From contig CADBPA010000075.1 of NCBI GenBank assembly GCA_902796505.1, forward strand, positions 1-8,844: 8,844 nucleotides of DNA. The letters are read 5' to 3'. A model generated the notes under the pieces. The model did not search any database. It was given only the letters and a program-made list of their open reading frames with translations, and was not told the DNA's origin. The position numbers and the translations under genes are program-made. Below are positions 1 to 6,522 of the stretch, piece by piece; positions within the stretch are counted from its first letter, which is position 1, and each line of letters starts with the position of its first letter. The DNA comes from an uncultured Ruminococcus sp. Its GTDB lineage: Bacteria; Bacillota; Clostridia; Oscillospirales; CAG-272.

Positions 1-370
1 CGATCTCCTTCACGCCGCCGTGCAGCTTTTCGAGCGCCGCGCGCAGAAGCGGCAGCAGACCGCGCCGATAGGCGACCATGATCGCAAACGAGGCAAGGCA
101 CGCCGCCGCGGCGAAGAGATCGGCGGTATGTTTGCCGACTTCCTCGGCAAGCAGGGCGAAGAGATTTTTTTCGCCCTCCGTCTCGCCCTCTGTCCCACGG
201 CGCTCGTCCGGCACGCTGCCGCCTTCGTTCTCCGCCTGCGCGTCCGCGCTCTCCGATACGGTGGGAAGCGCTGTGTCCGGCTCGTCCGCCGACGCCGAGA
301 AAGCGCCGGCAAAGAGCGCGCCGATCAGCGCAAAACAGGCAAAAATGACAACAATTCTTTTCTTTTTCAT
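1..370 (-). CDS. Putative phage membrane protein with signal peptide, 3' end beyond window
   Basis: I read this frame by hand: an ATG at 368-370 followed by 123 codons open to the left edge, so the C-terminus is missing. The protein begins MKKKRIVVIFACFALIGALF and has a clear signal peptide: basic N-terminus, hydrophobic core to about residue 25, and an Ala-Ser-Ala cleavage-like site near residue 28. An acidic, Glu/Gly/Ala-rich linker (about 29-68) follows, then a probable transmembrane helix at about 84-101 ending in Tyr-Arg-Arg, then an amphipathic Leu-rich helix (about 104-116). The start has a strong ribosome site (AAGAAAGGA) joined to the stop of the preceding gene. Its place after the fibre genes would suit a lysis-associated or holin-like protein, or a virion membrane protein. 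That role is inference; I do not recognise a named family. Confidence 0.8.
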   Translation of the reverse strand, partial: MKKKRIVVIFACFALIGALFAGAFSASADEPDTALPTVSESADAQAENEGGSVPDERRGTEGETEGEKNLFALLAEEVGKHTADLFAAAACLASFAIMVAYRRGLLPLLRAALEKLHGGVKEI

Positions 371-377
371 TGCTTTT

Positions 378-387
378 TCCTTTCTTA
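378..387 (-). promoter_or_regulatory. Stop-coupled ribosome binding site TAAGAAAGGA
   Basis: On the minus strand this reads TAAGAAAGGA. Its TAA is the stop codon of the 132-residue protein gene, and its AAGGA is the Shine-Dalgarno element of the signal-peptide protein, 7 bases before the ATG at 370. The same 10-mer occurs at three other gene starts in the window. Confidence 0.75.
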
Positions 388-783
388 CAGTTCGATCGAT
401 CGGCCGTTGCCGATCTTTTTTTCGAGCAGGTCGAGCCGCTCTTCCATCGCGCGGATCCGCTTGCGCTGTGCCTCTGCCTCCTCGGTGAGGGCAAAGAGCC
501 TTGCGGGATCTACGGCGGCGTGATACCCGGCGCCGTCCCGGATCTCGACGCGCGCGATCTCGTCGCTGCGCTCGGCGGTGTGAAAGACGACGGGATAGAT
601 CCCGTCCGGCGCTTCGGTGAGATCGACCGTGCCCTCGCCGTCCCGGACCGGGAAGCGCCGCCCGGCGGCGGTCAGAGTTCCCTCCGCCTTCGGGCGGAAA
701 CGGAAGGGAAGCAGCAGCGGCAGGCAGCCCTCGCCCACCGACGTATGCCAGACCGCGTATTTTTTGCAGAGGATCGGCTTCAT
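385..783 (-). CDS. Small phage structural protein, beta domain plus coiled coil
   Basis: A 132-residue protein that I do not recognise by name. The first ~85 residues look beta-rich: alternating hydrophobic strands, and a segment ending DGIYPVVFHTAERSDEIARV. Residues about 94-124 form a heptad-like charged helix (ARLFALTEEAEAQRKRIRAM and onward) typical of a short oligomerising coiled coil. The chosen start has GGAGG seven bases upstream, and its ATG overlaps the stop of the preceding 15-codon ORF as ATGA, implying translational coupling. It lies directly after two probable fibre genes and before a membrane protein. It could be a fibre accessory protein, a trimerising tail tip component or a fibre chaperone; the sequence does not decide. 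Coding status is well supported by frame length, ribosome site and tight packing. Confidence 0.75.
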   Translation of the reverse strand: MKPILCKKYAVWHTSVGEGCLPLLLPFRFRPKAEGTLTAAGRRFPVRDGEGTVDLTEAPDGIYPVVFHTAERSDEIARVEIRDGAGYHAAVDPARLFALTEEAEAQRKRIRAMEERLDLLEKKIGNGRSIEL

Positions 784-827
784 GCGCGCGCCCTCCGCTT
801 CTTGTTTTTTCGGATGATTGCTTTCAT
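780..827 (-). CDS. 15-codon basic mini-ORF, possible leader peptide
   Basis: The minus strand has AAAAGGAG followed by AACGT and an ATG at 825-827. This is one of the strongest ribosome sites in the window, yet the frame encodes only MKAIIRKNKKRRARA before a TGA. Eight of 15 residues are Lys or Arg. The stop overlaps the start of the 132-residue gene (ATGA at 780-783), so it could act as a coupled leader for that gene. The frame differs from the downstream gene, so it is not an alternative start. It could be a real tiny phage peptide, a translation-coupling leader, or a by-product of a spare ribosome site. No peptide family is recognised. Confidence 0.45.
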   Translation of the reverse strand: MKAIIRKNKKRRARA

Positions 828-839
828 ACGTTCTCCTTT

Positions 840-2003
840 TTAGGAATGAATGAGTTCCATGCGGTGCGGCGGCACCCTGTTTTTGCAGGTCACCGCGGTA
901 TAGGCGTAATGCGGGAGCGTCGCCCGCGACGCGTTTTCGGTGACCGGGTCGTACAGCGAATAGAGGATCTGCCCGCGCGTCCGCAGAAGGTCTTCGAGAT
1001 CGTCGGCACCCGGATCGTTTTGCGGTCGGATCAGGATCCGCCAGCCGTCCTCCGAGATCGAAAACCCGGTCGTCTCGCCGTATTCCACCGCGTCGCAGTC
1101 GGAGACGAAGGGGAAGAGGTTGCTGACGGCGCAGCGTGGGGCGAGCGCCGCCCGTTCGTCAAGATAGATCGCGTAGACCCCCTCGCCGACCTCGAAGAGT
1201 TCGTCGTATACCGCATTGCGGATCCGTCGCGTGACCTTCCCCAAAACGCCGTCATAAATATCGCTGACAAAACAGCGTTCCCCGGCAAAGCCGTTCAGAC
1301 CGCCCGCGATAGTGATCGTGGAGTCGCTGCCCGCGTAGCTTGCGCGCGTCTCGTAGGTCAGCTCTCCCTCGCAGAGCGAGAAGGTCGGCTTGCGGAAGGT
1401 CACCTGCCTGCCGGTTTCACAGACCGCACGGATGCCGGTGAGCGTTTTTTCGGGATCGCTGACGAATTCGACGATGAAGTGCGTTCCGCTCATGCGCGAG
1501 GTCGTGATCGTATCGTACGTCCCGTCCGAATAGACGAAGGCGAGATCGATCTGCTGCACGTTCCCCTCCTGGGGCGAGGCGACGTCTACCTGCGCGATGA
1601 AGGTATAGGGCGTTTTCGGCTTGAAGTTCATCTCCCCCTCGCCGATGAGCGAAAGGTCGGTCCCCTGCGCCATCGCGTAGGCGAACGCCGAGGAGGTCGC
1701 GCCGAGGAAGGACGCCCCCGCCTTGCTCTGCAGAGCGCCGATCAGGTCGTTCGGACCGAGGACCGCTTTCGCGTGAACGCGGAATTTCAGCGCCGCCTGA
1801 CCGCTCCCGTCGTAACCGAGATTCCGTAGGTCCGGCGGATCGCTCTCCGAGACCGACCCGGAAAAGACCGTCCTTCCGTAAAACTTCAGCGAGGTGATGC
1901 TCCCGCTCCCGGTGTAGCCGGCAAAGGTCTCGCCGAGGACTCTGCCGGGCGGCGTCAGGATGCCGGAAGGCGCGAACAGCCTCTGCTTTTTGTCGCCGCC
2001 CAT
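840..2003 (-). CDS. Probable phage tail fibre or receptor-binding protein (second of two)
   Basis: A 387-residue protein. The open frame runs further upstream, to 2438, but that extension is Arg-rich shadow sequence inside the previous gene. The ATG at 2001-2003 has GGAG eight bases upstream and overlaps the previous stop as TGATG, so I chose it. Residues about 35-80 (SITSLKFYGRTVFSGSVSES and onward to ALKFRV) resemble a segment common in Bacillota phage tail proteins, of the form 'yGrt..G.p...P..i.svG..G'. Residues about 130-213 look like a beta-sandwich ligand-binding domain (TPYTFIAQVDVASP, then FVYSDGTYDT, ending near FSLCEGELTYE), broadly like carbohydrate-binding modules. The C-terminal third is a further beta-rich region I cannot name. 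Being the last large tail gene, it probably forms an appendage or binds the host surface. That role is inferred from context and these resemblances. Confidence 0.6.
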   Translation of the reverse strand: MGGDKKQRLFAPSGILTPPGRVLGETFAGYTGSGSITSLKFYGRTVFSGSVSESDPPDLRNLGYDGSGQAALKFRVHAKAVLGPNDLIGALQSKAGASFLGATSSAFAYAMAQGTDLSLIGEGEMNFKPKTPYTFIAQVDVASPQEGNVQQIDLAFVYSDGTYDTITTSRMSGTHFIVEFVSDPEKTLTGIRAVCETGRQVTFRKPTFSLCEGELTYETRASYAGSDSTITIAGGLNGFAGERCFVSDIYDGVLGKVTRRIRNAVYDELFEVGEGVYAIYLDERAALAPRCAVSNLFPFVSDCDAVEYGETTGFSISEDGWRILIRPQNDPGADDLEDLLRTRGQILYSLYDPVTENASRATLPHYAYTAVTCKNRVPPHRMELIHS

Positions 2004-2890
2004 CAGTCGTTCTCCACGCCGCGGACGATGCACTGCATCCTGCCGTCGTAAAAGACGAGGAGCGAATAGTGCTTGCCGGAAAGCGGCGTGAACACGCCCG
2101 AAAGAACGTCGTCTCCCGAAAAGATGACGGCGCCGCCGCTGTGCGAAAAGACGGTCGGCTCGTTCGGCGAATCGAAGGTCAGGAAGGAATAGAAGTCCTC
2201 GTCGAAGCTCGACGGAATGCGAAGCGCGAGCGAGGTCAGCTCGCCGAGGCGGAGGTCGTCTCCGTGCTTCGGGGTGACGGTCAGCGCGCCGGATCCCCCG
2301 TGCCGCACGCCGCCGCCGATCCCCGGCAGATCGCAGAAGGGCGTCGTCCCGTCGCCGATCTTGATCACGCAGCTTCCGCCGTTCCCGTAGGCGACGGCGA
2401 TCTCGCCGTACGTCAGCACCGGGTTTTCCGCCTCCCACGCGGCGAGCGTATCGCGCCGGATCAGGACGCGGCTTTCCTGCTCGTCCGCCGTGCCGCCGTC
2501 GATGCAGATCGGATCGAGCGCCTCCTCGATCGCGTCGAGTTCCGTACGGATGCCGTTCAGGAGACCGTCGAGCGTTCTGCCGTTCTCGTCCGAGAGATAG
2601 GAGAGCGCGTCTCCCGACATCACGTCGAGGAAGAAATCGCGCACGGTGTGCCCCGGCGCAAGCCCGGTCGGAAGCGAGGCGATGAGAGAACCCGTGCCGC
2701 TCGCCTCGATATCATCGAGCAGAGAATTGAATTTTTCCGCGAGGAAGAGGGGAAGTTTGTCGAACGCCTCTTTCATCTGCGCGGAGGTGTACCCCTTGCC
2801 GCCGAATGCCGTCGGCGCGGTCGGCCGGGAGGGGAGGGAGGCGACCTTGCGCGAAGCAAGATCGCTTTCGGTGATTTTGGTTGTGAGCAT
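2003..2890 (-). CDS. Tail fibre/receptor-binding protein with Mtd N-terminal-like motif
   Basis: A 295-residue protein. Residues 1-62 form an anchor-like start (MLTTKITESDLASRKVASLP, then a helix to about LLDDIEA). A second helical stretch lies at about 80-127. Residues about 144-190 carry RRDTLAAWEAENPVLTYGEI and IKIGDGTTPFCDLPG, which match the pattern 'R.dT...W...NPvL..GEig ... iKiGDG.t.w.dLP' of the phage major tropism determinant N-terminal domain and similar fibre proteins. After a Gly-rich hinge (191-201), residues 202-295 look like a small beta domain ending YSLLVFYDGRMQCIVRGVEND, a type often seen at the end of Clostridia phage tail proteins. A strong ribosome site (AAGAAAGGAG) precedes the ATG. 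It follows the nozzle gene, the usual place for a tail appendage. The motif is seen; adsorption is inferred. Confidence 0.7.
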   Translation of the reverse strand: MLTTKITESDLASRKVASLPSRPTAPTAFGGKGYTSAQMKEAFDKLPLFLAEKFNSLLDDIEASGTGSLIASLPTGLAPGHTVRDFFLDVMSGDALSYLSDENGRTLDGLLNGIRTELDAIEEALDPICIDGGTADEQESRVLIRRDTLAAWEAENPVLTYGEIAVAYGNGGSCVIKIGDGTTPFCDLPGIGGGVRHGGSGALTVTPKHGDDLRLGELTSLALRIPSSFDEDFYSFLTFDSPNEPTVFSHSGGAVIFSGDDVLSGVFTPLSGKHYSLLVFYDGRMQCIVRGVEND

Positions 2891-2895
2891 AATTC

Positions 2896-2905
2896 TCCTT
2901 TCTTA
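2896..2905 (-). promoter_or_regulatory. Stop-coupled ribosome binding site TAAGAAAGGA
   Basis: The TAA is the stop codon of the 893-residue nozzle gene, and AAGGAG lies just before the ATG of the Mtd-like fibre gene (five bases from the end of the 10-mer to the ATG). This supports the start at 2890. Confidence 0.75.
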
Positions 2906-5584
2906 TTGGTTCTTGATCCGACCGGCGACCGTGAAGCGGTAGCAGATCGCCGCGATCCCGATCGGGGCGCGGAAACTCTCCGAGCTCACGCAGATCTGCT
3001 TTTCCACCCAGTTCTTCTCCCGCTCCGCAAGAGCGAAATGAAAGGTCTCGTCGGCGGCGAGAGGGAGGGCGGAGAAGTCCAGCTCCGAAAAGTCGGAAGC
3101 CCCGCCCGGCAGATCGGCGATCTCGCGGTAGCCGCCCCGGTCGGTGATCACCTCGCAGGAAAGCCGGCTCGCCGGGAAACTGCGCAGCTTCAGCACGAGC
3201 GATCGCTTGACCGTCGATTTGCGCAGATGCGGCACGCCGCAGTCGTCCATTTTGGTCTGCAGAAGCCAGCGCGGCGCGTGCCGGTCGAAATCGTAGTAGT
3301 AGGGATGGATCCGCCTGCCCATCGCGCGGCGGTAGTCCTCCTCCGAAAAATCGGGATCGGAGAGAAGATGGGGCGGCGGCACACCGCGCTTGTCGGTGTT
3401 GAAGAGGCAGAGTTCTCCGTTTTCCGTCCCGAAAAAGAGCAGGTCGGAGACGGCGCAGAGCTTGCGCGCCGGGTGAAAATCTCCGCCCTCGTATTCCTCG
3501 GTGCGGTAGACGAGCGGGTACGGCTCGGCCTCTTTGGTGTAGTAGACCGTCTCGCCGTTCTCCACGGTGCTGTAGACGGTCGCCGTCACCCGCTCGTCGG
3601 GCTTGTCGGAGAGGCCGTAGCCTTCGCGCGGCTCGGTGGAGTAGCGGAAGACCTGCCGGTCGGAGCTGCAGCAGCCGATCCCGGTGAGGAAAAACCATTC
3701 GTATTCCGCGGCGCCCCGCTCGCCGGTGAAGCTCGCGCGCGAGTCGGCAAGATAGAGATTTCCGTTCGTCAGAAGCGCAAGATATCCGCCGAAAACCGCG
3801 AGCGACGCCTCCGAAAGATCCTCGGAAAGCAACCTTTTATTTACATTATGCGAGCGCGTCGCCACGCTTCGTTCGAGATTGATCGCGGTTTTTTCGAGTG
3901 CGGAAAGTCCGTTTTTCGAGACGAATACCGGGTCGTCGAAGAAGGAAATGCTCTCTCCCTCGCAGAGGATGCCGGAGTGGACGTAGCTCACCGGGTAGAT
4001 CTTCGGCAGAAGGTCGAATCCGGTCTCGGCGGGGGTGTGGTAGAAGATGCTCCCGGTGCCGTCGTCGCCCTGCTTGAACACCGCGAGCGAGCCGCCCGCC
4101 GCGAGAAGCGAGCAGACCGGAAAGCCGCCCACGCCGTCCGCAAAGTAGTTGAGTTCGCCGAAATAAAGCGGCTCCGCGCGTCCGTTCTCCCCTCTGCCGG
4201 AATAAAAGACGACGTTCGGGAAATCCGGGTTTCCGGCGAGGAAGATCCTGCCGTCGTACGCCTCCGCCACCCGGCAGCCGCAGATCGCCCCGGCGGGATC
4301 CGAGAGAAGATCTGGGTGCGCCGAAAGGAAGCCTCCGGCGGCGCCGCTCGTGTTCACGCCGTTCTGCAGCCTGCCGAGGATGCGGATAGTCCTGCCGTCA
4401 AGCTCCGCCCGCTCGGCATAGGTCAGGATCACGCCCCGGACGCGTCCGTTTTCGGTGCGGACCGAGAAGCTTGCCGCATCGCCCTCCACCGTGACCGAGT
4501 AGACCGTATCCGCCGGAGCGTTCACCGGAAGCTCGACCGATATGCGGTCGGCGGTGACATAATAGCGGATCGCCGCCGTGCCGAGCGTAGAGCGGTTTTC
4601 CACCGCCGAAAACTCCTCCTCGCTTCCGCCGAAGTCGAATCTCTGCAGTCCCGACATCGAAAAGACGGCGTTGCCGAATGCCGTAAGTCCCCTTCCGGCT
4701 CTGACCGAGACCAGCGCGCGGCATTCGTCGAAGGCGCCGTTGTCGATCAGGATCACGCTGTCGGGCAGGATCGCCGAGGTCATGGCGGTGCATCCCGAAA
4801 AGGCGAGCTTTCCCACCCGGCGGATGCCGTTTGCCGCGAGGACCGAGGTGATCGCGGTCTGCCCCTCGAAGGCGCGGTCGGCGATCGAGGCGACGAGATA
4901 GCGCTTTCCGCCGATCTCCACGCGCGAGGGAATACAAAGCTCCCCCGCGACCGTCCGGTCGCATCCGTAAAGGGTGCATTCGGCGGCGTCGGGATCGGTG
5001 ATGCGGAAGAGCAGTCCCTCGCTTGCGCGCGCATACTCCTCGGCGTCGGAGAGATCGTAGCGTTCGTAAAATTTCCGCGTCAGAAGATTGCGCTGTTCGT
5101 ATTCCTCACCGCCCCGGAAGAGGGTGGGAATATAGGGCGGCTCGCCGGTATCCGAGACGGCGCGCGCCGAATTTTCGCGCAGGCAGAGGATCTGCTCGCC
5201 GTCGAGCAGATACAGCGCGTCGGCAAAGCGGAAGGCGCGGCTGTCCCGATCCGCGGCCGAGGCGACCGGGGCGGGGGAGTCCGGGATCTCGTCGCGCCCG
5301 TCCACCGGGAAGCGATAGACCTTGTCCCCGGCGTGTACCGCCAGATATTCCGCGCCGTCCGCGCCGAGGAAGGAGAAAATGCCGTGAATGCATCCGCCGA
5401 GCGAGGCGATCTTCCGGAAACCCGGCACGCTTTCGATCACGTCCTCGCCGTCGCCCTCATAGTCGCGGTACATATTTTCGGCATAGGCGAAGCGTGCGGC
5501 GCTCACCGCGCTGCCGTCTCCCGAAAAGTCCACGCCGCGCATATTGCGATAGAAGCGGTCGTATTCTCTTGCGCCCGTCACCAT
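2903..5584 (-). CDS. Phage tail nozzle/stabilisation-type protein with embedded BspA-type LRR domain
   Basis: An 893-residue protein placed directly after the adaptor, where podoviruses encode the tail tube B or stabilisation protein (T7 gp12 or P22 gp10 type). Residues 12-60 (YRNMRGVDFSGDGS, then RFAYAENMYRDYEGDGEDVI, ESVPGFRKI) match the opening of that protein type. Residues 150-175 (YIPTLF, then YEQRNLLTRKF) and about 438-515 (RIFLAGNPDFPNVVFYSGR, PLYFGELNYF, SLAVFKQGDDG) are further typical segments of its beta-propeller body. Inserted at about 200-342 is a leucine-rich repeat domain of the BspA class: IGGKRYLVASIADRAF leads into four 23-residue units, followed by GGSEEEFSAV and a closing strand. 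The start overlaps the adaptor stop by 7 bases and has no strong ribosome site of its own, so translation is probably coupled. The protein probably forms the short tail's distal tube. Nozzle assignment rests on motifs and order; the LRR call rests on clear periodicity. Confidence 0.75.
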   Translation of the reverse strand: MVTGAREYDRFYRNMRGVDFSGDGSAVSAARFAYAENMYRDYEGDGEDVIESVPGFRKIASLGGCIHGIFSFLGADGAEYLAVHAGDKVYRFPVDGRDEIPDSPAPVASAADRDSRAFRFADALYLLDGEQILCLRENSARAVSDTGEPPYIPTLFRGGEEYEQRNLLTRKFYERYDLSDAEEYARASEGLLFRITDPDAAECTLYGCDRTVAGELCIPSRVEIGGKRYLVASIADRAFEGQTAITSVLAANGIRRVGKLAFSGCTAMTSAILPDSVILIDNGAFDECRALVSVRAGRGLTAFGNAVFSMSGLQRFDFGGSEEEFSAVENRSTLGTAAIRYYVTADRISVELPVNAPADTVYSVTVEGDAASFSVRTENGRVRGVILTYAERAELDGRTIRILGRLQNGVNTSGAAGGFLSAHPDLLSDPAGAICGCRVAEAYDGRIFLAGNPDFPNVVFYSGRGENGRAEPLYFGELNYFADGVGGFPVCSLLAAGGSLAVFKQGDDGTGSIFYHTPAETGFDLLPKIYPVSYVHSGILCEGESISFFDDPVFVSKNGLSALEKTAINLERSVATRSHNVNKRLLSEDLSEASLAVFGGYLALLTNGNLYLADSRASFTGERGAAEYEWFFLTGIGCCSSDRQVFRYSTEPREGYGLSDKPDERVTATVYSTVENGETVYYTKEAEPYPLVYRTEEYEGGDFHPARKLCAVSDLLFFGTENGELCLFNTDKRGVPPPHLLSDPDFSEEDYRRAMGRRIHPYYYDFDRHAPRWLLQTKMDDCGVPHLRKSTVKRSLVLKLRSFPASRLSCEVITDRGGYREIADLPGGASDFSELDFSALPLAADETFHFALAEREKNWVEKQICVSSESFRAPIGIAAICYRFTVAGRIKNQ
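4610..4885 (-). repeat. BspA-type leucine-rich repeats (4 x 23 residues) in the nozzle protein
   Basis: Within nozzle residues 234-325, key Phe residues recur at 239, 262, 285 and 308, exactly 23 apart. The units are ADRAFEGQTAITSVLAANGI, GKLAFSGCTAMTSAILPDSV, DNGAFDECRALVSVRAGRGL and GNAVFSMSGLQRFDFGGSEE (first 20 residues of each). The pattern 'I...AF.gC..l.sv.lp.sv..I' is the hallmark of LRR_5 (BspA-like) repeats. The repeats are diverged at DNA level, so this is not a recent tandem duplication. Confidence 0.85.
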
Positions 5585-6417
5585 GCGTTCACGCTTTCAT
5601 ACCGCGGATCGATCCGCCCGGCCTCGGTGCGCCGGACCTCCGCCATCTGCTCGCGGTAGGCGGAAAGATAGCGGTCGGCTTTGTCCGCGTCGTCGTCGAG
5701 CCAGACGTAGGAGGCGACGAGCAGCGCTAAGGCGTGTTCGCATTCGGGCGGCAGATCGAGGACTTCGGAGTCCTCGTTTCCGAGCGGCGTCCGCGGCCGC
5801 CTGCGATAGCGCAAAAAGATCTCGCCCGAAAGCCCTGCCGGGATGGTCACGACGCCGTTTTCCAGCAGAACGCCCGGCAGCGTCTCGCCGTTTTTGCGGC
5901 AGGCGGGCGAGGCGAAGGCGAGAAAATCGTCGCACAGATCGGTCATTCTGACGCTCCGTCTGCCGTCCGGCGCCGGAATGCTCTCCTCGTCCTCCCCGGC
6001 GGTGTCGGAAAAGACGGTCAGGTCGTAGACCGAGAAGAAATGCTCGCCGGAAAAGGCGATCTCGCCGCCGCCCTCCGGCAGAAATCCGCGGATCACGACG
6101 CCATCGCCCGAAAAATCCTCGGTCCGGGACTCGTCCCCTGCCGTCAGCGTGTAGCACCCGGTGCCGGATACCGCGAAGCAGCAGGCGCGCCCTGCGAGCG
6201 GAATGCGCGCGCTCTCACGGCTTCTGTGCCGGTACAGCGCGAAGATCTTACGCCCTTCGGGCAGATCCGCCCCGATGCGTACCTCGCCGAAGTTTCCGCG
6301 CTCGGAGGCAATGGATGAGAGTGCGCGCGCGAGCGCCGAGCGCAGGATCCCGTCGCCCGGAAGGTCGGTCTCAAAGCCTAAGGCGAGGACTTCGTTTTTG
6401 AGTTGTCCGTAAGTCAT
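5578..6417 (-). CDS. Head-tail adaptor/connector protein with extra beta domain
   Basis: A 279-residue protein. The N-terminus (MTYGQLKNEVLALGF, then ILRSALARALSSIASERGNF) is a helical opening typical of phage adaptors. The C-terminus has the usual adaptor helix pair: LPPECEHALALLVASYVWLD, then DADKADRYLSAYREQMAEVR. Such proteins form a ring beneath the portal and receive the tail nozzle. Residues about 70-138 (IPLAGRACCFAVSGTGCYTL to AFSGEHFFSVYDLTVF) form a separate beta-rich segment reminiscent of a small carbohydrate-binding-type sandwich, making the protein longer than a minimal adaptor. AAAGGAG precedes the ATG. The gene follows the major capsid gene after a 98-base gap and overlaps the nozzle by 7 bases. 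Fold assignment is by pattern and order, not alignment. Confidence 0.7.
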   Translation of the reverse strand: MTYGQLKNEVLALGFETDLPGDGILRSALARALSSIASERGNFGEVRIGADLPEGRKIFALYRHRSRESARIPLAGRACCFAVSGTGCYTLTAGDESRTEDFSGDGVVIRGFLPEGGGEIAFSGEHFFSVYDLTVFSDTAGEDEESIPAPDGRRSVRMTDLCDDFLAFASPACRKNGETLPGVLLENGVVTIPAGLSGEIFLRYRRRPRTPLGNEDSEVLDLPPECEHALALLVASYVWLDDDADKADRYLSAYREQMAEVRRTEAGRIDPRYESVNAW

Positions 6418-6443
6418 AAAGACTCCTTTCTTTGGGGTTTTTC

Positions 6444-6510
6444 GGCGGAAGATCCGCCCGGAAAAGTCCTTCTTTGTAAAGAATTATTTGCGTTCTGACC
6501 TTCCGGGCGG
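6444..6510 (-). other. Inverted repeats in capsid-adaptor intergenic region, possible RNA hairpins
   Basis: This is the largest non-coding gap in the window (6418-6522, including the adaptor ribosome site). A perfect 10-base inverted repeat, CCGCCCGGAA at 6454-6463 and TTCCGGGCGG at 6501-6510, flanks a 37-base AT-rich stretch. A further GTC/GAC pairing continues inward past a small bulge. An overlapping alternative stem, GGCGGA at 6444-6449 with TCCGCC at 6453-6458 (3-base loop), shares the left arm, so the two stems exclude each other. On the transcribed strand neither stem is followed by a U-run, so this is not a standard intrinsic terminator. It may be a processing or stabilising structure after the abundant capsid mRNA, or a weak attenuator. 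Confidence 0.5.
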
Positions 6511-6522
6511 TCTCCCTTACCG

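Noticed and set aside
2004..2438. Upstream extension of the 387-residue tail protein to a start at 2438
   Set aside because: The added 145 residues are Arg-rich shadow sequence inside the Mtd-like fibre gene. The ATG at 2003 has a ribosome site and a TGATG overlap.
2003..2890. Diversity-generating retroelement target, suggested by the tropism determinant-like motif
   Set aside because: No reverse transcriptase gene, no template repeat and no C-type lectin variable region is visible in the window. Only the N-terminal-type domain resembles Mtd.
2069..5659. Very long open frame on the + strand (about 1196 codons) opposite the nozzle and fibre genes
   Set aside because: Its translation is Arg/Ala/Gly/Val-rich low-quality sequence with no motif, and it spans two well supported minus-strand genes and part of a third. 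In GC-rich coding DNA that avoids TTA, CTA and TCA codons, long antisense frames arise passively.
6418..6522. Intrinsic terminator or internal promoter after the capsid gene
   Set aside because: No U-run follows either stem on the transcribed strand, and I found no convincing -35/-10 pair in the gap.
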